From contig CAZMSM010000034.1 in NCBI GenBank assembly GCA_964568955.1, positions 1 through 22,780 on the forward strand: a stretch of DNA of 22,780 bases, given 5' to 3'. The notes under the pieces were generated by a model. The model did no database searches. It saw nothing but the letters and a program-made list of their open reading frames with translations, and had not been told where the DNA came from. The stretch is from UBA1447 sp964568955. GTDB taxonomy: Bacteria > Bacillota > Clostridia > Oscillospirales > Acutalibacteraceae. Both the position numbers and the translations under genes were made by a program. The first letter of the stretch is position 1. Every line of letters begins with the position of its first letter. Shown here piece after piece: positions 1 to 6,287 of this stretch.

Positions 1-254
1 GCGAATGGCACAAAAGGAGTTAAGAATTTAAAACCTGCCAAAATAGAGAGGACAACAAACATCCCTGCAAAAAAAATAGCTACCCCGGTGTATTGAATTT
101 TTAAGTAGGCATTCGCACCTTTACGAATAGCGCCCGAGATTTTAACCATCAAATCATTGCCCTGCGGAAGACGCATCACTTTTAGTGCAAGGTAAGCTGC
201 AAAAATCAGCGCTGCGATAGCACCGGCCGGTGCAAGGAGAGTAATTTTTTCCAC
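1..254 (-). CDS. hppA: Membrane-bound proton/sodium-pumping pyrophosphatase, N-terminal part
   Basis: Only the first 84 codons lie in the window; the gene runs off the left edge. The protein should hydrolyse cytoplasmic pyrophosphate and pump H+ or Na+ across the membrane. The translation opens with a hydrophobic helix (about residues 4-25), then the segment KISGAIRKGANAYLKIQY, which matches the conserved N-terminal loop of this family (ISxAIRxGAxAYLxRQY), and then a second hydrophobic helix. The start is GTG at 254, chosen because GGGGGA (261-266 on the plus strand) sits just upstream with good spacing and no other start fits the first helix. It is divergent from thiN. Catalytic and ion-selectivity residues are outside the window, so H+ versus Na+ cannot be judged. 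The family call is firm for a fragment this short. Confidence 0.86.
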   Translation of the reverse strand, partial: MEKITLLAPAGAIAALIFAAYLALKVMRLPQGNDLMVKISGAIRKGANAYLKIQYTGVAIFFAGMFVVLSILAGFKFLTPFVPF

Positions 255-333
255 GCAAATTCCCCCATAAATCAAGATGAAAAAATGTCCAAACACGACT
301 ATAGCGAAAAAGTGTTTGTACTAAATTGACAAC

Positions 334-362
334 AGTATACCAATGATTTTGGCAAAAGTAAA
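334..362 (-). promoter_or_regulatory. Candidate sigma-A promoter for hppA
   Basis: On the minus strand TTTACT (362-357) and TATACT (339-334) are 17 bases apart. Transcription would start near 327, leaving a leader of about 73 nt before the GTG at 254. A second, weaker TATAGT lies closer to the gene. Confidence 0.45.
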
Positions 363-425
363 CATTTTTTTCGCACTTTTTACAATCTTTGCCAAAATTC
401 CTTGTTTTTGCTGTTGCCATCGCAA

Positions 426-454
426 TTGACAAGGCAGGTGCGCAATGTTACAAT
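426..454 (+). promoter_or_regulatory. Sigma-A promoter for thiN
   Basis: A perfect -35 TTGACA (426-431) is followed after exactly 17 bases by TACAAT (449-454). The predicted start near 461 gives a leader of about 100 nt. A TATAAT at 465-470 has no matching -35. I saw no TPP riboswitch core in the leader. Confidence 0.65.
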
Positions 455-564
455 GGGCTAATCCTATAATGGTGATTTTTGTCAAATATTTGCTACTAAC
501 TTTTGCGTGTCGATAGCGGTTGATTTTTGCAGTGTGTTGTGTGTTTGACTGTGAGGAGAATTCA

Positions 565-1191
565 ATGAAAAATAGATGCGTCATCATCGCGGGTGCGCCG
601 GTGTTTTCAGGGTTTGATTGGCAGGACGACGACTACATCATCGCCGCAGACAGCGGCTTGACACATGCACTCGCAACAGGCATTAAGCCAGATTTGCTTA
701 TCGGCGATTTTGACTCATATACGGGGGCCATTGATAAAACCATCGAAACCATAAAAGCACCCGTGATAAAAGATGACACCGACACCATGCTTGCCGTAAA
801 ATATGCCTTGGCAAAAGGGTTTAACCGTTTTTTGCTACTGGGTGCTACCGGTGGACGTCTTGACCACCAAACGGCCAATATCGCCGCTTGTGTTTTCATT
901 GCCGAACAAGGCGGAATTTGTGAAATTCGGGACAGCGCAAACAGCATCTTCGCAATAAAAAACAGCAAGCTCACTTTGGATAAAAAGGAGAACTGGTCGG
1001 TTTCGGTTTTTTCGTATACCGACAAATCCGAAGGCGTTACCCTCACAGGGCTGAAGTATCCGCTGAATAACGTAACATTGACCTCAACCTTCCCCATCGG
1101 TGTCAGCAATGAATTTGCCGCCGACACGGCAACGGTTGAAGTGACGCAAGGCATTTTGCTCATCATTCTGTCGGATATGGGCAATCACTGA
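565..1191 (+). CDS. thiN: Thiamine pyrophosphokinase
   Basis: This cytoplasmic enzyme transfers pyrophosphate from ATP to thiamine, giving thiamine diphosphate. The 208-residue product has the normal family length. Visible motifs are AADSG (27-31), GDFDS (47-51, a metal/ATP-binding acidic motif), KDDTD (69-73) and GATGGRLDH (93-101), with the usual C-terminal beta-rich thiamine-binding part. The start at 565 follows GAGGAG at 553-558. An upstream in-frame ATG at 520 would add 15 residues but has no ribosome binding site. In many Firmicutes thiN sits with rpe and rsgA; here it is a single-gene unit between a strong promoter and a terminator. Confidence 0.93.
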   Translation: MKNRCVIIAGAPVFSGFDWQDDDYIIAADSGLTHALATGIKPDLLIGDFDSYTGAIDKTIETIKAPVIKDDTDTMLAVKYALAKGFNRFLLLGATGGRLDHQTANIAACVFIAEQGGICEIRDSANSIFAIKNSKLTLDKKENWSVSVFSYTDKSEGVTLTGLKYPLNNVTLTSTFPIGVSNEFAADTATVEVTQGILLIILSDMGNH

Positions 1192-1236
1192 CCCTAAAGA
1201 GAAAAAAGAGGGAAAACCGAAAAAACTAAAAAACGA

Positions 1237-1273
1237 AGCGCTTACGTAAAACACGCAAGCGCTATTTTTTTTT
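1237..1273 (+). terminator. Rho-independent terminator after thiN
   Basis: An 11-bp stem (1237-1247 with 1253-1263, one mismatch) has a 5-base loop and is followed by A and nine T (1265-1273). It lies 45 bases past the thiN stop. Confidence 0.9.
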
Positions 1274-1291
1274 GTTATACAAAGCAGCTGT

Positions 1292-1852
1292 TCACGAGCA
1301 CTTTTCATTAAATACTTTGCCCACGGCGTTAAGGTGGTCAATCAATATATTCAGTGAATTTAACATCATTCCTATACCGAGTACATAGATCACAAAACTG
1401 CATAAAGCCAAAACCAGCACCATATCCGCCGGAATATTCCAGGTGGAAAACATTTCCCTGAACGCGGCATCACTGTACCCGGCAAATGACACGGCATATG
1501 TGCCACTGACAAAAAAGGCGGTCGTGCCTGCAAAAGAACCCAAACTCATAAGAGCAGACCCAAAAAAGTATTGGGCCAAGACCGAGCCGCCGCCCTGTTT
1601 GAATTTCAGCCTGTAATCGGGTGCGATGCAACGCAACCTTTCCCCTTGCCTATGGAGCCAAAATAAATAGTAGAGACCGAAGGTGAAAAAGCTCAACAGC
1701 ATGACAACAAGCCAATTGGGACTTTTTTTCTCGTCGCAAACGCAGACTTGGTTGACATCATTGATAAACCCCCACCAAAAGAAAAAACCGTAAATACCGC
1801 AAGTAAGAAAAGACAAAATAATCAGTTTTGCAAGGCTGCGTTGCTTAAGCAT
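1292..1852 (-). CDS. DUF4234-like integral membrane protein
   Basis: A 186-residue membrane protein of unknown function. About four hydrophobic segments are visible (roughly residues 8-30, 46-66, 90-118, 141-166). Residues 10-35 (IILSFLTCGIYGFFFWW, then an acidic/polar NDVNQ) match the DUF4234 pattern of TCGIYG followed by aromatic residues. Residues 51-72 (LLSFFTFGLYYLFWLHRQGERL) look like a second degenerate copy, so the protein may have an internal duplication. The start is the ATG at 1852, 6-7 bases after GGGAGG; the longer reading to 1879 lacks a ribosome site. It begins 33 bases after the stop of the secernin-like gene with no terminator between, so the two are probably cotranscribed. 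Four cysteines lie in or near the loops. No role can be assigned. Confidence 0.72.
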   Translation of the reverse strand: MLKQRSLAKLIILSFLTCGIYGFFFWWGFINDVNQVCVCDEKKSPNWLVVMLLSFFTFGLYYLFWLHRQGERLRCIAPDYRLKFKQGGGSVLAQYFFGSALMSLGSFAGTTAFFVSGTYAVSFAGYSDAAFREMFSTWNIPADMVLVLALCSFVIYVLGIGMMLNSLNILIDHLNAVGKVFNEKCS

Positions 1853-1885
1853 GAAGAACCTCCCGCTTGTATTTATCACTCGTCG

Positions 1886-3124
1886 CTACTTTATCGTTCG
1901 CTCTTTGCCAAGTAGAGCGTTCTTTTTTGCCCAATAGCTGTGAAAACGCCTGCTACCCTGGGTGCCGGGGTGTATTTTGCTTGCCCATTCTGTGTAAAAT
2001 TCCGTTTCCTGCTGCAATGCGTATTCCGACAGTTCCGCCACGGCACCGGCGCTGTGTATATTAATTGCGACGCCGGCTGCAAAGCTCTGCTCCAAGGCGT
2101 CACGCTCCACATAAAATTCCTGCGGTAAGGAGGTGCCGATAAGCTTTCTGACAAAACGCTCGTGCGCGAGCCAATAGGCCTGTGCCTGTTTGTCACTGGG
2201 GACAAAAACAGGTGCATGGGGCTTGTTGCCGAACAGATAGGGTTTGAACAAGCTTACACAGGGGGTTGAACCGCCCGTGAGCCATACCATTGGTGCGGAG
2301 GTGCCCTTTAGTTCCACCACCATACTTTGTGTCGTGTGGTCGCCCACAAGACCGCCCGCGTGCATACAGACACTGTCCACACAACCCTTTGCAAACGGGT
2401 TTTTCACGTTTGGGCGATGCTGTCTGAGTGACTGCATCAAGCCCAAAACATCCGTGTCCGCATGCAGCTGGGCTTGTGTACACTCGCGTCTTTTTTTAGA
2501 ACCGGAAAAATAGGTAAATAACGGGTCCTGATATTTTGCGGTAAAATCGCAACGCTCACCGCTGTAAGCGTCGGCATCACTGCCTAAATTCATATGATTG
2601 GAAATGCTCGCTTTGGGCAACTCTTTGTAAGCCCATTGCTTACCGACGGTGTCCAGCACAAACAAATTATCTTTATCAATAATTAAAAAAGCGTTGTCAT
2701 ATTCGAATTTATGGTCATAACCACAGTTGCCACCCTGGCCGTACCGGTCCAGCAGGGCAATAATAACGTCGAGTGCTTGCTTTGCGGATTCGGCACGTTC
2801 CAAGGCCAAACGCAGCAGGTCCATACCAATCAACGCTTGTGCACCGTATTTGCCTTTGGTAAATATGGCCTCGTTGCCGATTACTACCCCGCAGTCATTC
2901 ACGCCCATCTCCCCGCCCCACATCCATACCGGGCGTGAAAGTAGCATGGCGCGTGTTTGCTGCACCTGCTCAATTTCAATATAAGTTGCCTGAAGGTTTT
3001 TTTCGCTGTGCTTTGCCGCCGGAAAGAATTCAACAACTTGGGGCTCGTTGGGGCTACGATCGCTGTTTTTCGCAAAGTAGGCTGTGCCGTCGATTTTGTG
3101 GCTTATCCCTATCGTGTCACACAT
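1886..3124 (-). CDS. C69-family (secernin/dipeptidase-like) N-terminal-nucleophile hydrolase
   Basis: The 412-residue product starts MCDTIG. In peptidase family C69 and secernins the cysteine exposed after Met removal is the N-terminal nucleophile, so Cys2 is the predicted catalytic residue. Supporting features are FAKNSDRSPNEPQ (about 23-35), the RPVWMWGGEMGVND segment, and the later MCMHAGG-type region, here VCMHAGGLVGDHTTQSMV, all typical of the secernin branch. No signal peptide is present, so it should act in the cytoplasm. The start at 3124 is preceded by GGGAGG and is required to put Cys at position 2; the longer reading to 3214 is not credible. Substrate is unknown: related enzymes cleave dipeptides, while secernins lack a settled reaction. 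It is likely the first gene of a two-gene unit with the DUF4234-like protein. Confidence 0.85.
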   Translation of the reverse strand: MCDTIGISHKIDGTAYFAKNSDRSPNEPQVVEFFPAAKHSEKNLQATYIEIEQVQQTRAMLLSRPVWMWGGEMGVNDCGVVIGNEAIFTKGKYGAQALIGMDLLRLALERAESAKQALDVIIALLDRYGQGGNCGYDHKFEYDNAFLIIDKDNLFVLDTVGKQWAYKELPKASISNHMNLGSDADAYSGERCDFTAKYQDPLFTYFSGSKKRRECTQAQLHADTDVLGLMQSLRQHRPNVKNPFAKGCVDSVCMHAGGLVGDHTTQSMVVELKGTSAPMVWLTGGSTPCVSLFKPYLFGNKPHAPVFVPSDKQAQAYWLAHERFVRKLIGTSLPQEFYVERDALEQSFAAGVAINIHSAGAVAELSEYALQQETEFYTEWASKIHPGTQGSRRFHSYWAKKNALLGKERTIK

Positions 3125-3161
3125 ATAAATACCCTCCCGACTATTATTTGCTGTGGAGATA

Positions 3162-3190
3162 ATTATATCACCCCACGTAACATTTCGCAA
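3162..3190 (-). promoter_or_regulatory. Candidate promoter for the C69 hydrolase unit
   Basis: On the minus strand TTGCGA (3190-3185) and a perfect TATAAT (3167-3162) are 17 bases apart. The start would be near 3155, about 30 nt before the ATG. Confidence 0.5.
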
Positions 3191-3215
3191 ACATTCTTGT
3201 TGGCAAACCGGCAAA

Positions 3216-3245
3216 CAAAAACCGGCCGCCCTTCGGACAGCCGGT
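3216..3245 (-). terminator. Terminator after the surface-protein gene
   Basis: ACCGGC (3221-3226) pairs with GCCGGT (3240-3245), and inner bases can extend the stem around GAAG. Read on the minus strand it is followed by TTTTTG. It separates the surface-protein gene from the C69 hydrolase promoter. Confidence 0.7.
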
Positions 3246-3270
3246 CAATTTTTATGTGATTTTTATACGA

Positions 3271-4641
3271 TTACTTCTTCTTTCCGAAGATGTTTATGAC
3301 AAGTGCCGCGGCACCAAGCGTGGCAACAACAATAAGGACAATGGTAATGACTTTTTTTGCCGAGAGTGTACTTTTCCCTGCATCCGGACTAAAGATGGTG
3401 TTACCGTCTTCATCCGTTTCTTTCGCTAAGTCTTCGTTGTCCAACGTTTCGAAAATCAGCGTCGTTTTATAAACGGTCGAACCGGCTTCGTCTGTCTCAA
3501 ACACTTTTGAGCCATCCTCGCTCGTGACATGCTCCGACCCCACTACCTTTTCGTAAATGACCGTCGTTTTGTAAACCGTTGAGCCATCCTTATCCTTTTC
3601 GGTCACTTTTACACCGTCTTTGTCTGTAACTTCTTCTACCCTTGTTACCGTATCGTAAACGACGGTTGTTTTATTCACGGTCGAACCGTCTTTGTCCGTT
3701 TCGGTAACATTTGAGCCATCTTTATTGGTAACTTCCTGCGTCCTTGTCGTGGTAGGTTTTGCGGTTGTACCCTCGGTAGGTTTTTTTGTGGTTGTCACCC
3801 CGGGTTTCGTGGTGGTTGTCGAACCCGGTTTTGTGGGCTCGGTCGTGCCGGGTTTTACGGTTGAAGCTGTTGTTGTCGGGTCCGGATTTGTGGCGGGAAC
3901 CGTTGGTTGCACCGCAAGCAAAGGCAATTTTACATCAGCGTCGGAAAAATCATATTTAAATTTATACATAGTCGAGCTGCCACTTGAGGCAAGTTCGTCC
4001 TCTTTTTCGCACTTTGCGAAATACCCGTCCACCGCGGTATTGCCCGGGCTCCTAAACCAGCGGGAATCCATCCAAATACGGGCATTTGCACCTGTTTTAA
4101 TGTCTTTCAAAACAGAAAGCTTAAATTCAAATAGCCACTCACCCGGCAAATAACCCGGCCTGCCCCCATTTTTTGAAGAGCTGTCGGCCGTGTTGTTCAC
4201 TTTGACAACGGTGTATACCGTGTGATTTTCGTTGCCGTTAAAGGTGGCGGGCCAAATGCGGTCCGGTATTGCAGTCGCGGCGGAGTAGCCCGAGGCCACT
4301 TGATCGTAAAAAGAGTTGTTTTTGTTCGCGGTGAAGGCTATTCTACCGCTGCCCAGTATTGAATAATAAGCCTTATCAAACATCACCACATAGCAAGATG
4401 CCCCACATAAAAAGTCGCTTTTGGGGCTGATACGCACGGTTATTTTATCGCCCGTTTTAAAAGTCTGCCCTTTTGCCACCGGTGTAAAGTCGGCACCTGA
4501 GCCTGTGCCGACTTCGAGGTTGATTTTTACGGAAAGTTTGTCTCCATCACCTAAAGCGGCCGATGCGGTTAAAGACTTGGTTAATGCAAATGCAGAAAAC
4601 ATCAATGTAAACATTAGGATAAACGATAATATTTTTTTCAT
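3271..4641 (-). CDS. Secreted cell-surface protein: cohesin-like N-terminal region, Thr/Pro linker, DKDGSTVxKTTV repeats, C-terminal membrane anchor
   Basis: The 456-residue product has a signal peptide (1-29: MKK, hydrophobic core, TASA cleavage site). A globular region (30-240) has beta-strand texture reminiscent of cohesin-type surface domains. A Thr/Pro/Lys linker (245-302) is made of TTTxKPG-like units. Three tandem 34-residue repeats start at 303, 337 and 371, each with an EVTxxDGxxV half and a DKDGSTVxKTTVxY half, followed by a partial fourth copy (407-417). The tail is a transmembrane helix (430-453) ending in GKKK. The shape is that of a wall-spanning protein held by its C-terminal helix. 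No LPXTG precedes the helix, so sortase anchoring is not indicated. The ATG at 4641 follows AGGGGG; a longer reading to 4671 would precede the signal peptide. The gene has its own promoter and terminator. The partner or ligand is unknown, and the cohesin comparison rests on general texture only. Confidence 0.8.
   Translation of the reverse strand: MKKILSFILMFTLMFSAFALTKSLTASAALGDGDKLSVKINLEVGTGSGADFTPVAKGQTFKTGDKITVRISPKSDFLCGASCYVVMFDKAYYSILGSGRIAFTANKNNSFYDQVASGYSAATAIPDRIWPATFNGNENHTVYTVVKVNNTADSSSKNGGRPGYLPGEWLFEFKLSVLKDIKTGANARIWMDSRWFRSPGNTAVDGYFAKCEKEDELASSGSSTMYKFKYDFSDADVKLPLLAVQPTVPATNPDPTTTASTVKPGTTEPTKPGSTTTTKPGVTTTKKPTEGTTAKPTTTRTQEVTNKDGSNVTETDKDGSTVNKTTVVYDTVTRVEEVTDKDGVKVTEKDKDGSTVYKTTVIYEKVVGSEHVTSEDGSKVFETDEAGSTVYKTTLIFETLDNEDLAKETDEDGNTIFSPDAGKSTLSAKKVITIVLIVVATLGAAALVINIFGKKK
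3430..3735 (-). repeat. Three in-frame 102-bp tandem repeats in the surface-protein gene
   Basis: The repeats encode residues 303-404 in three 34-residue units. The codons for GSTVxKTTV are nearly the same in each copy (plus-strand text around 3460, 3562 and 3664). Divergence elsewhere shows that the duplication is not recent. Confidence 0.85.
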
Positions 4642-4673
4642 GACAACGCCCCCTTCTTTTGCTCTGCTCACTT

Positions 4674-4703
4674 ATTATATACTATAGTATGCGTACAATG
4701 CAA
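4674..4703 (-). promoter_or_regulatory. Promoter of the surface-protein gene with an internal palindrome
   Basis: On the minus strand TTGCAT (4703-4698) and TATAAT (4679-4674) are 18 bases apart. A perfect 12-bp palindrome, ATACTATAGTAT (4679-4690), fills the spacer next to the -10 box, a typical place for a repressor site. No regulator gene is nearby. Confidence 0.45.
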
Positions 4704-4715
4704 TTACAATTTATT

Positions 4716-5876
4716 CTACAAACTGTTAATGTCCACCGTGGCGCGCCTTTGGGCGGCAAGTTCAACAGCTTCAATAACCTGTGAACACTTGACACCATCG
4801 GCAAAGTCCGGCAAAGCGGGCGTGTTGTTGGCAATACTCTCGAAGAATTCGTACATCTCATGCACAAAGGTGTGCTCGTAGCCGATAACGTGGCCCGTTG
4901 GCCACCAAGCACTCATGTATGGGTGAATACCTTCGCTTGCCTGAATAAGGCGGAAACCTTGCAAGCCGGCCTCGTCCTCTGCGCTGAAATATTGCAGTTC
5001 GTTCATACGCTCAAACACAAACTTTAGACTGCCTTTATCGCCGTTTATTTCGATGGATAAATCATTTTTATGTCCTTGAGCAAAGCGGGTTGCTTCAAAA
5101 ACGCCCAAGGCGCCGTTTTCAAACTCGGCAACAAATACAGTGCCGTCGTCCACATCCACTTCGCCGCGCGGTGCGCCCTCTTTCGCGCTTGCGGAAAGGC
5201 CGGTCATTTCCTGCACCATGGGACGGCTCTTAATAAACGTTTTCTGCATCCCCGCTACACTTTTAAAATCGCCCGCAAGGTAACGGGCCAAGTCGATGAA
5301 ATGTGCACCAAGGTCGCCCAGCGAGCCGGAACCGCAAATTTCTTTACGCAGTCGCCAAATCAGGGGGAAATCCGGGTCAATGATAAAATCCTGCAAATAG
5401 GAGGCACGTACATGGCGAATGGTGCCGATTTTACCGGCGTCTATCATATTCTTCATCAGTCGCACGGCGGGTGCAAAACGGTAGTTGAAACCGATTTGAT
5501 GCTTGACGCCGTTTTTCTTGACACTTTCGAGCATCTCACGCGCGTCGACCAGCGTGAGGGCAAGCGGTTTTTCGCAGAATATGTGCTTACCGTTTGCCGC
5601 CGCGGCAAGAGCGATAGCCTTGTGCGCATTGGAGGGCGCGGTGATGTCTATCACATCAATGTCCCCACGTGTTACGAGTTTTTCCCAAGACGTTTCGTGG
5701 CTGTCCCAGCCAAATTTTACCGCAGCCTTCTTTAGCGCGGCTTCGTCCCTGCCGCAGATTGCTTTTTTGTTGACCTGTGCGTTGCAGTCAAAAAACATGC
5801 CAAGCCTGCTTAGTGCATTGCTGTGCGCTTTGCCCATAAATTTGTAGCCGACCAAACCCACATTAATCTCTTTCAC
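4716..5876 (-). CDS. Gfo/Idh/MocA-family NAD(P)-dependent oxidoreductase
   Basis: The 386-residue product is a cytoplasmic dehydrogenase of the sugar/inositol type. The N-terminal Rossmann motif is GLVGYKFMGKAH (7-18). CEKPLAL (101-107) carries the family's catalytic lysine. GSLGDLGAHFIDLARYL (184-200) supplies the Asp188/His192 pair expected at the active site. The C-terminal half is the usual beta-sheet substrate domain. The start is GTG at 5876, nine bases after AGGAG (5886-5890); no in-frame ATG lies nearby. Members act on inositols, sugars or anhydrosugars, and the sequence does not reveal which. No transporter or isomerase is adjacent, so context does not narrow the substrate. It is transcribed from a divergent region shared with nrdD. 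Confidence 0.9.
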   Translation of the reverse strand: MKEINVGLVGYKFMGKAHSNALSRLGMFFDCNAQVNKKAICGRDEAALKKAAVKFGWDSHETSWEKLVTRGDIDVIDITAPSNAHKAIALAAAANGKHIFCEKPLALTLVDAREMLESVKKNGVKHQIGFNYRFAPAVRLMKNMIDAGKIGTIRHVRASYLQDFIIDPDFPLIWRLRKEICGSGSLGDLGAHFIDLARYLAGDFKSVAGMQKTFIKSRPMVQEMTGLSASAKEGAPRGEVDVDDGTVFVAEFENGALGVFEATRFAQGHKNDLSIEINGDKGSLKFVFERMNELQYFSAEDEAGLQGFRLIQASEGIHPYMSAWWPTGHVIGYEHTFVHEMYEFFESIANNTPALPDFADGVKCSQVIEAVELAAQRRATVDINSL

Positions 5877-5921
5877 GCCATCAGACTCCTTTCAAAATAA
5901 CTGCTAACTCTACTCATAGCT

Positions 5922-5950
5922 ATTTTACTACAAAAAAGTGAAAATGAAAA
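5922..5950 (-). promoter_or_regulatory. Candidate promoter for the Gfo/Idh/MocA gene
   Basis: TTTTCA (5950-5945) and TAAAAT (5927-5922) are 17 bases apart on the minus strand. The leader before the GTG would be about 40 nt. Confidence 0.45.
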
Positions 5951-6048
5951 CAATTTGTGCAAAATTTCAAGCCGTTTCCGATGTAACGTTCGAATTTTCC
6001 GCCCGTACGTAAAAATTTATATTTTTTGGCGACGGGTGACCTCACCTC

Positions 6049-6093
6049 ACTCCTGTAAAGCTTTTGAACTTTACAGGAGTTTGCCTTTTTGGT
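6049..6093 (+). terminator. Orphan terminator-like hairpin in a divergent intergenic region
   Basis: A perfect 12-bp stem, ACTCCTGTAAAG (6049-6060) with CTTTACAGGAGT (6069-6080), has an 8-base loop and is followed by TTGCCTTTTT (6081-6090). It reads as a plus-strand intrinsic terminator, yet no plus-strand gene lies upstream of it: the neighbours on the two sides diverge. A smaller GGTG/CACC hairpin lies just before it (about 6035-6046). It may end a short untranslated RNA. Confidence 0.7.
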
Positions 6094-6203
6094 GTAAACT
6101 TTCAATATTCTTGCTGTAACATATAAAAAGATTGGAATTTCTCATACGTAAAATAATCTTTGTCCTATTATAGACAAATAATATCGCTAAAGTTCGTGTA
6201 AAA

Positions 6204-6249
6204 ACACAACAGGTTGTGGTCTGTTTTTGATTGACACAACATATTGTTG
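6204..6249 (+). promoter_or_regulatory. Pair of NrdR-box-like operators
   Basis: ACACAACAGGTTGTGG (6204-6219, with a 14-bp near-palindrome core) and ACACAACATATTGTTG (6234-6249) resemble the 16-bp NrdR box (ACAC-AT-rich-GTGT type). They are 30 bases apart, close to three helical turns as in known NrdR operators. The second overlaps the -35 box of the nrdD promoter, consistent with repression. NrdR itself is not in the window. Confidence 0.72.
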
Positions 6250-6259
6250 GATGTATAAT
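6231..6259 (+). promoter_or_regulatory. Consensus sigma-A promoter for nrdDG
   Basis: Perfect TTGACA (6231-6236), a 17-base spacer and perfect TATAAT (6254-6259). Transcription should start near 6266, about 22 nt before the ATG. The TTG in the -35 box is an in-frame pseudo-start and cannot be the real start of nrdD. Confidence 0.88.
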
Positions 6260-6287
6260 GAGCCTACAAATGTTTGGAGGAGATTTC

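Noticed and set aside
455..564. Possible TPP riboswitch in the thiN leader
   Set aside because: No CUGAGA-type core or P2/P4 pairing could be found, and the leader is short.
3430..3735. Regular repeats that could suggest a CRISPR array
   Set aside because: They are in-frame 102-bp protein-coding repeats without unique spacers of constant length.
5070..5735. 221-residue plus-strand ORF opposite the Gfo/Idh/MocA gene
   Set aside because: Antisense shadow; no ribosome site and no recognisable domain, while the minus strand carries conserved oxidoreductase motifs.
6231..6287. Longer nrdD reading starting at TTG 6231
   Set aside because: The TTG is part of the -35 TTGACA box and lies upstream of the transcription start; GGAGGAG and the ATG at 6288 are the real initiation signals.
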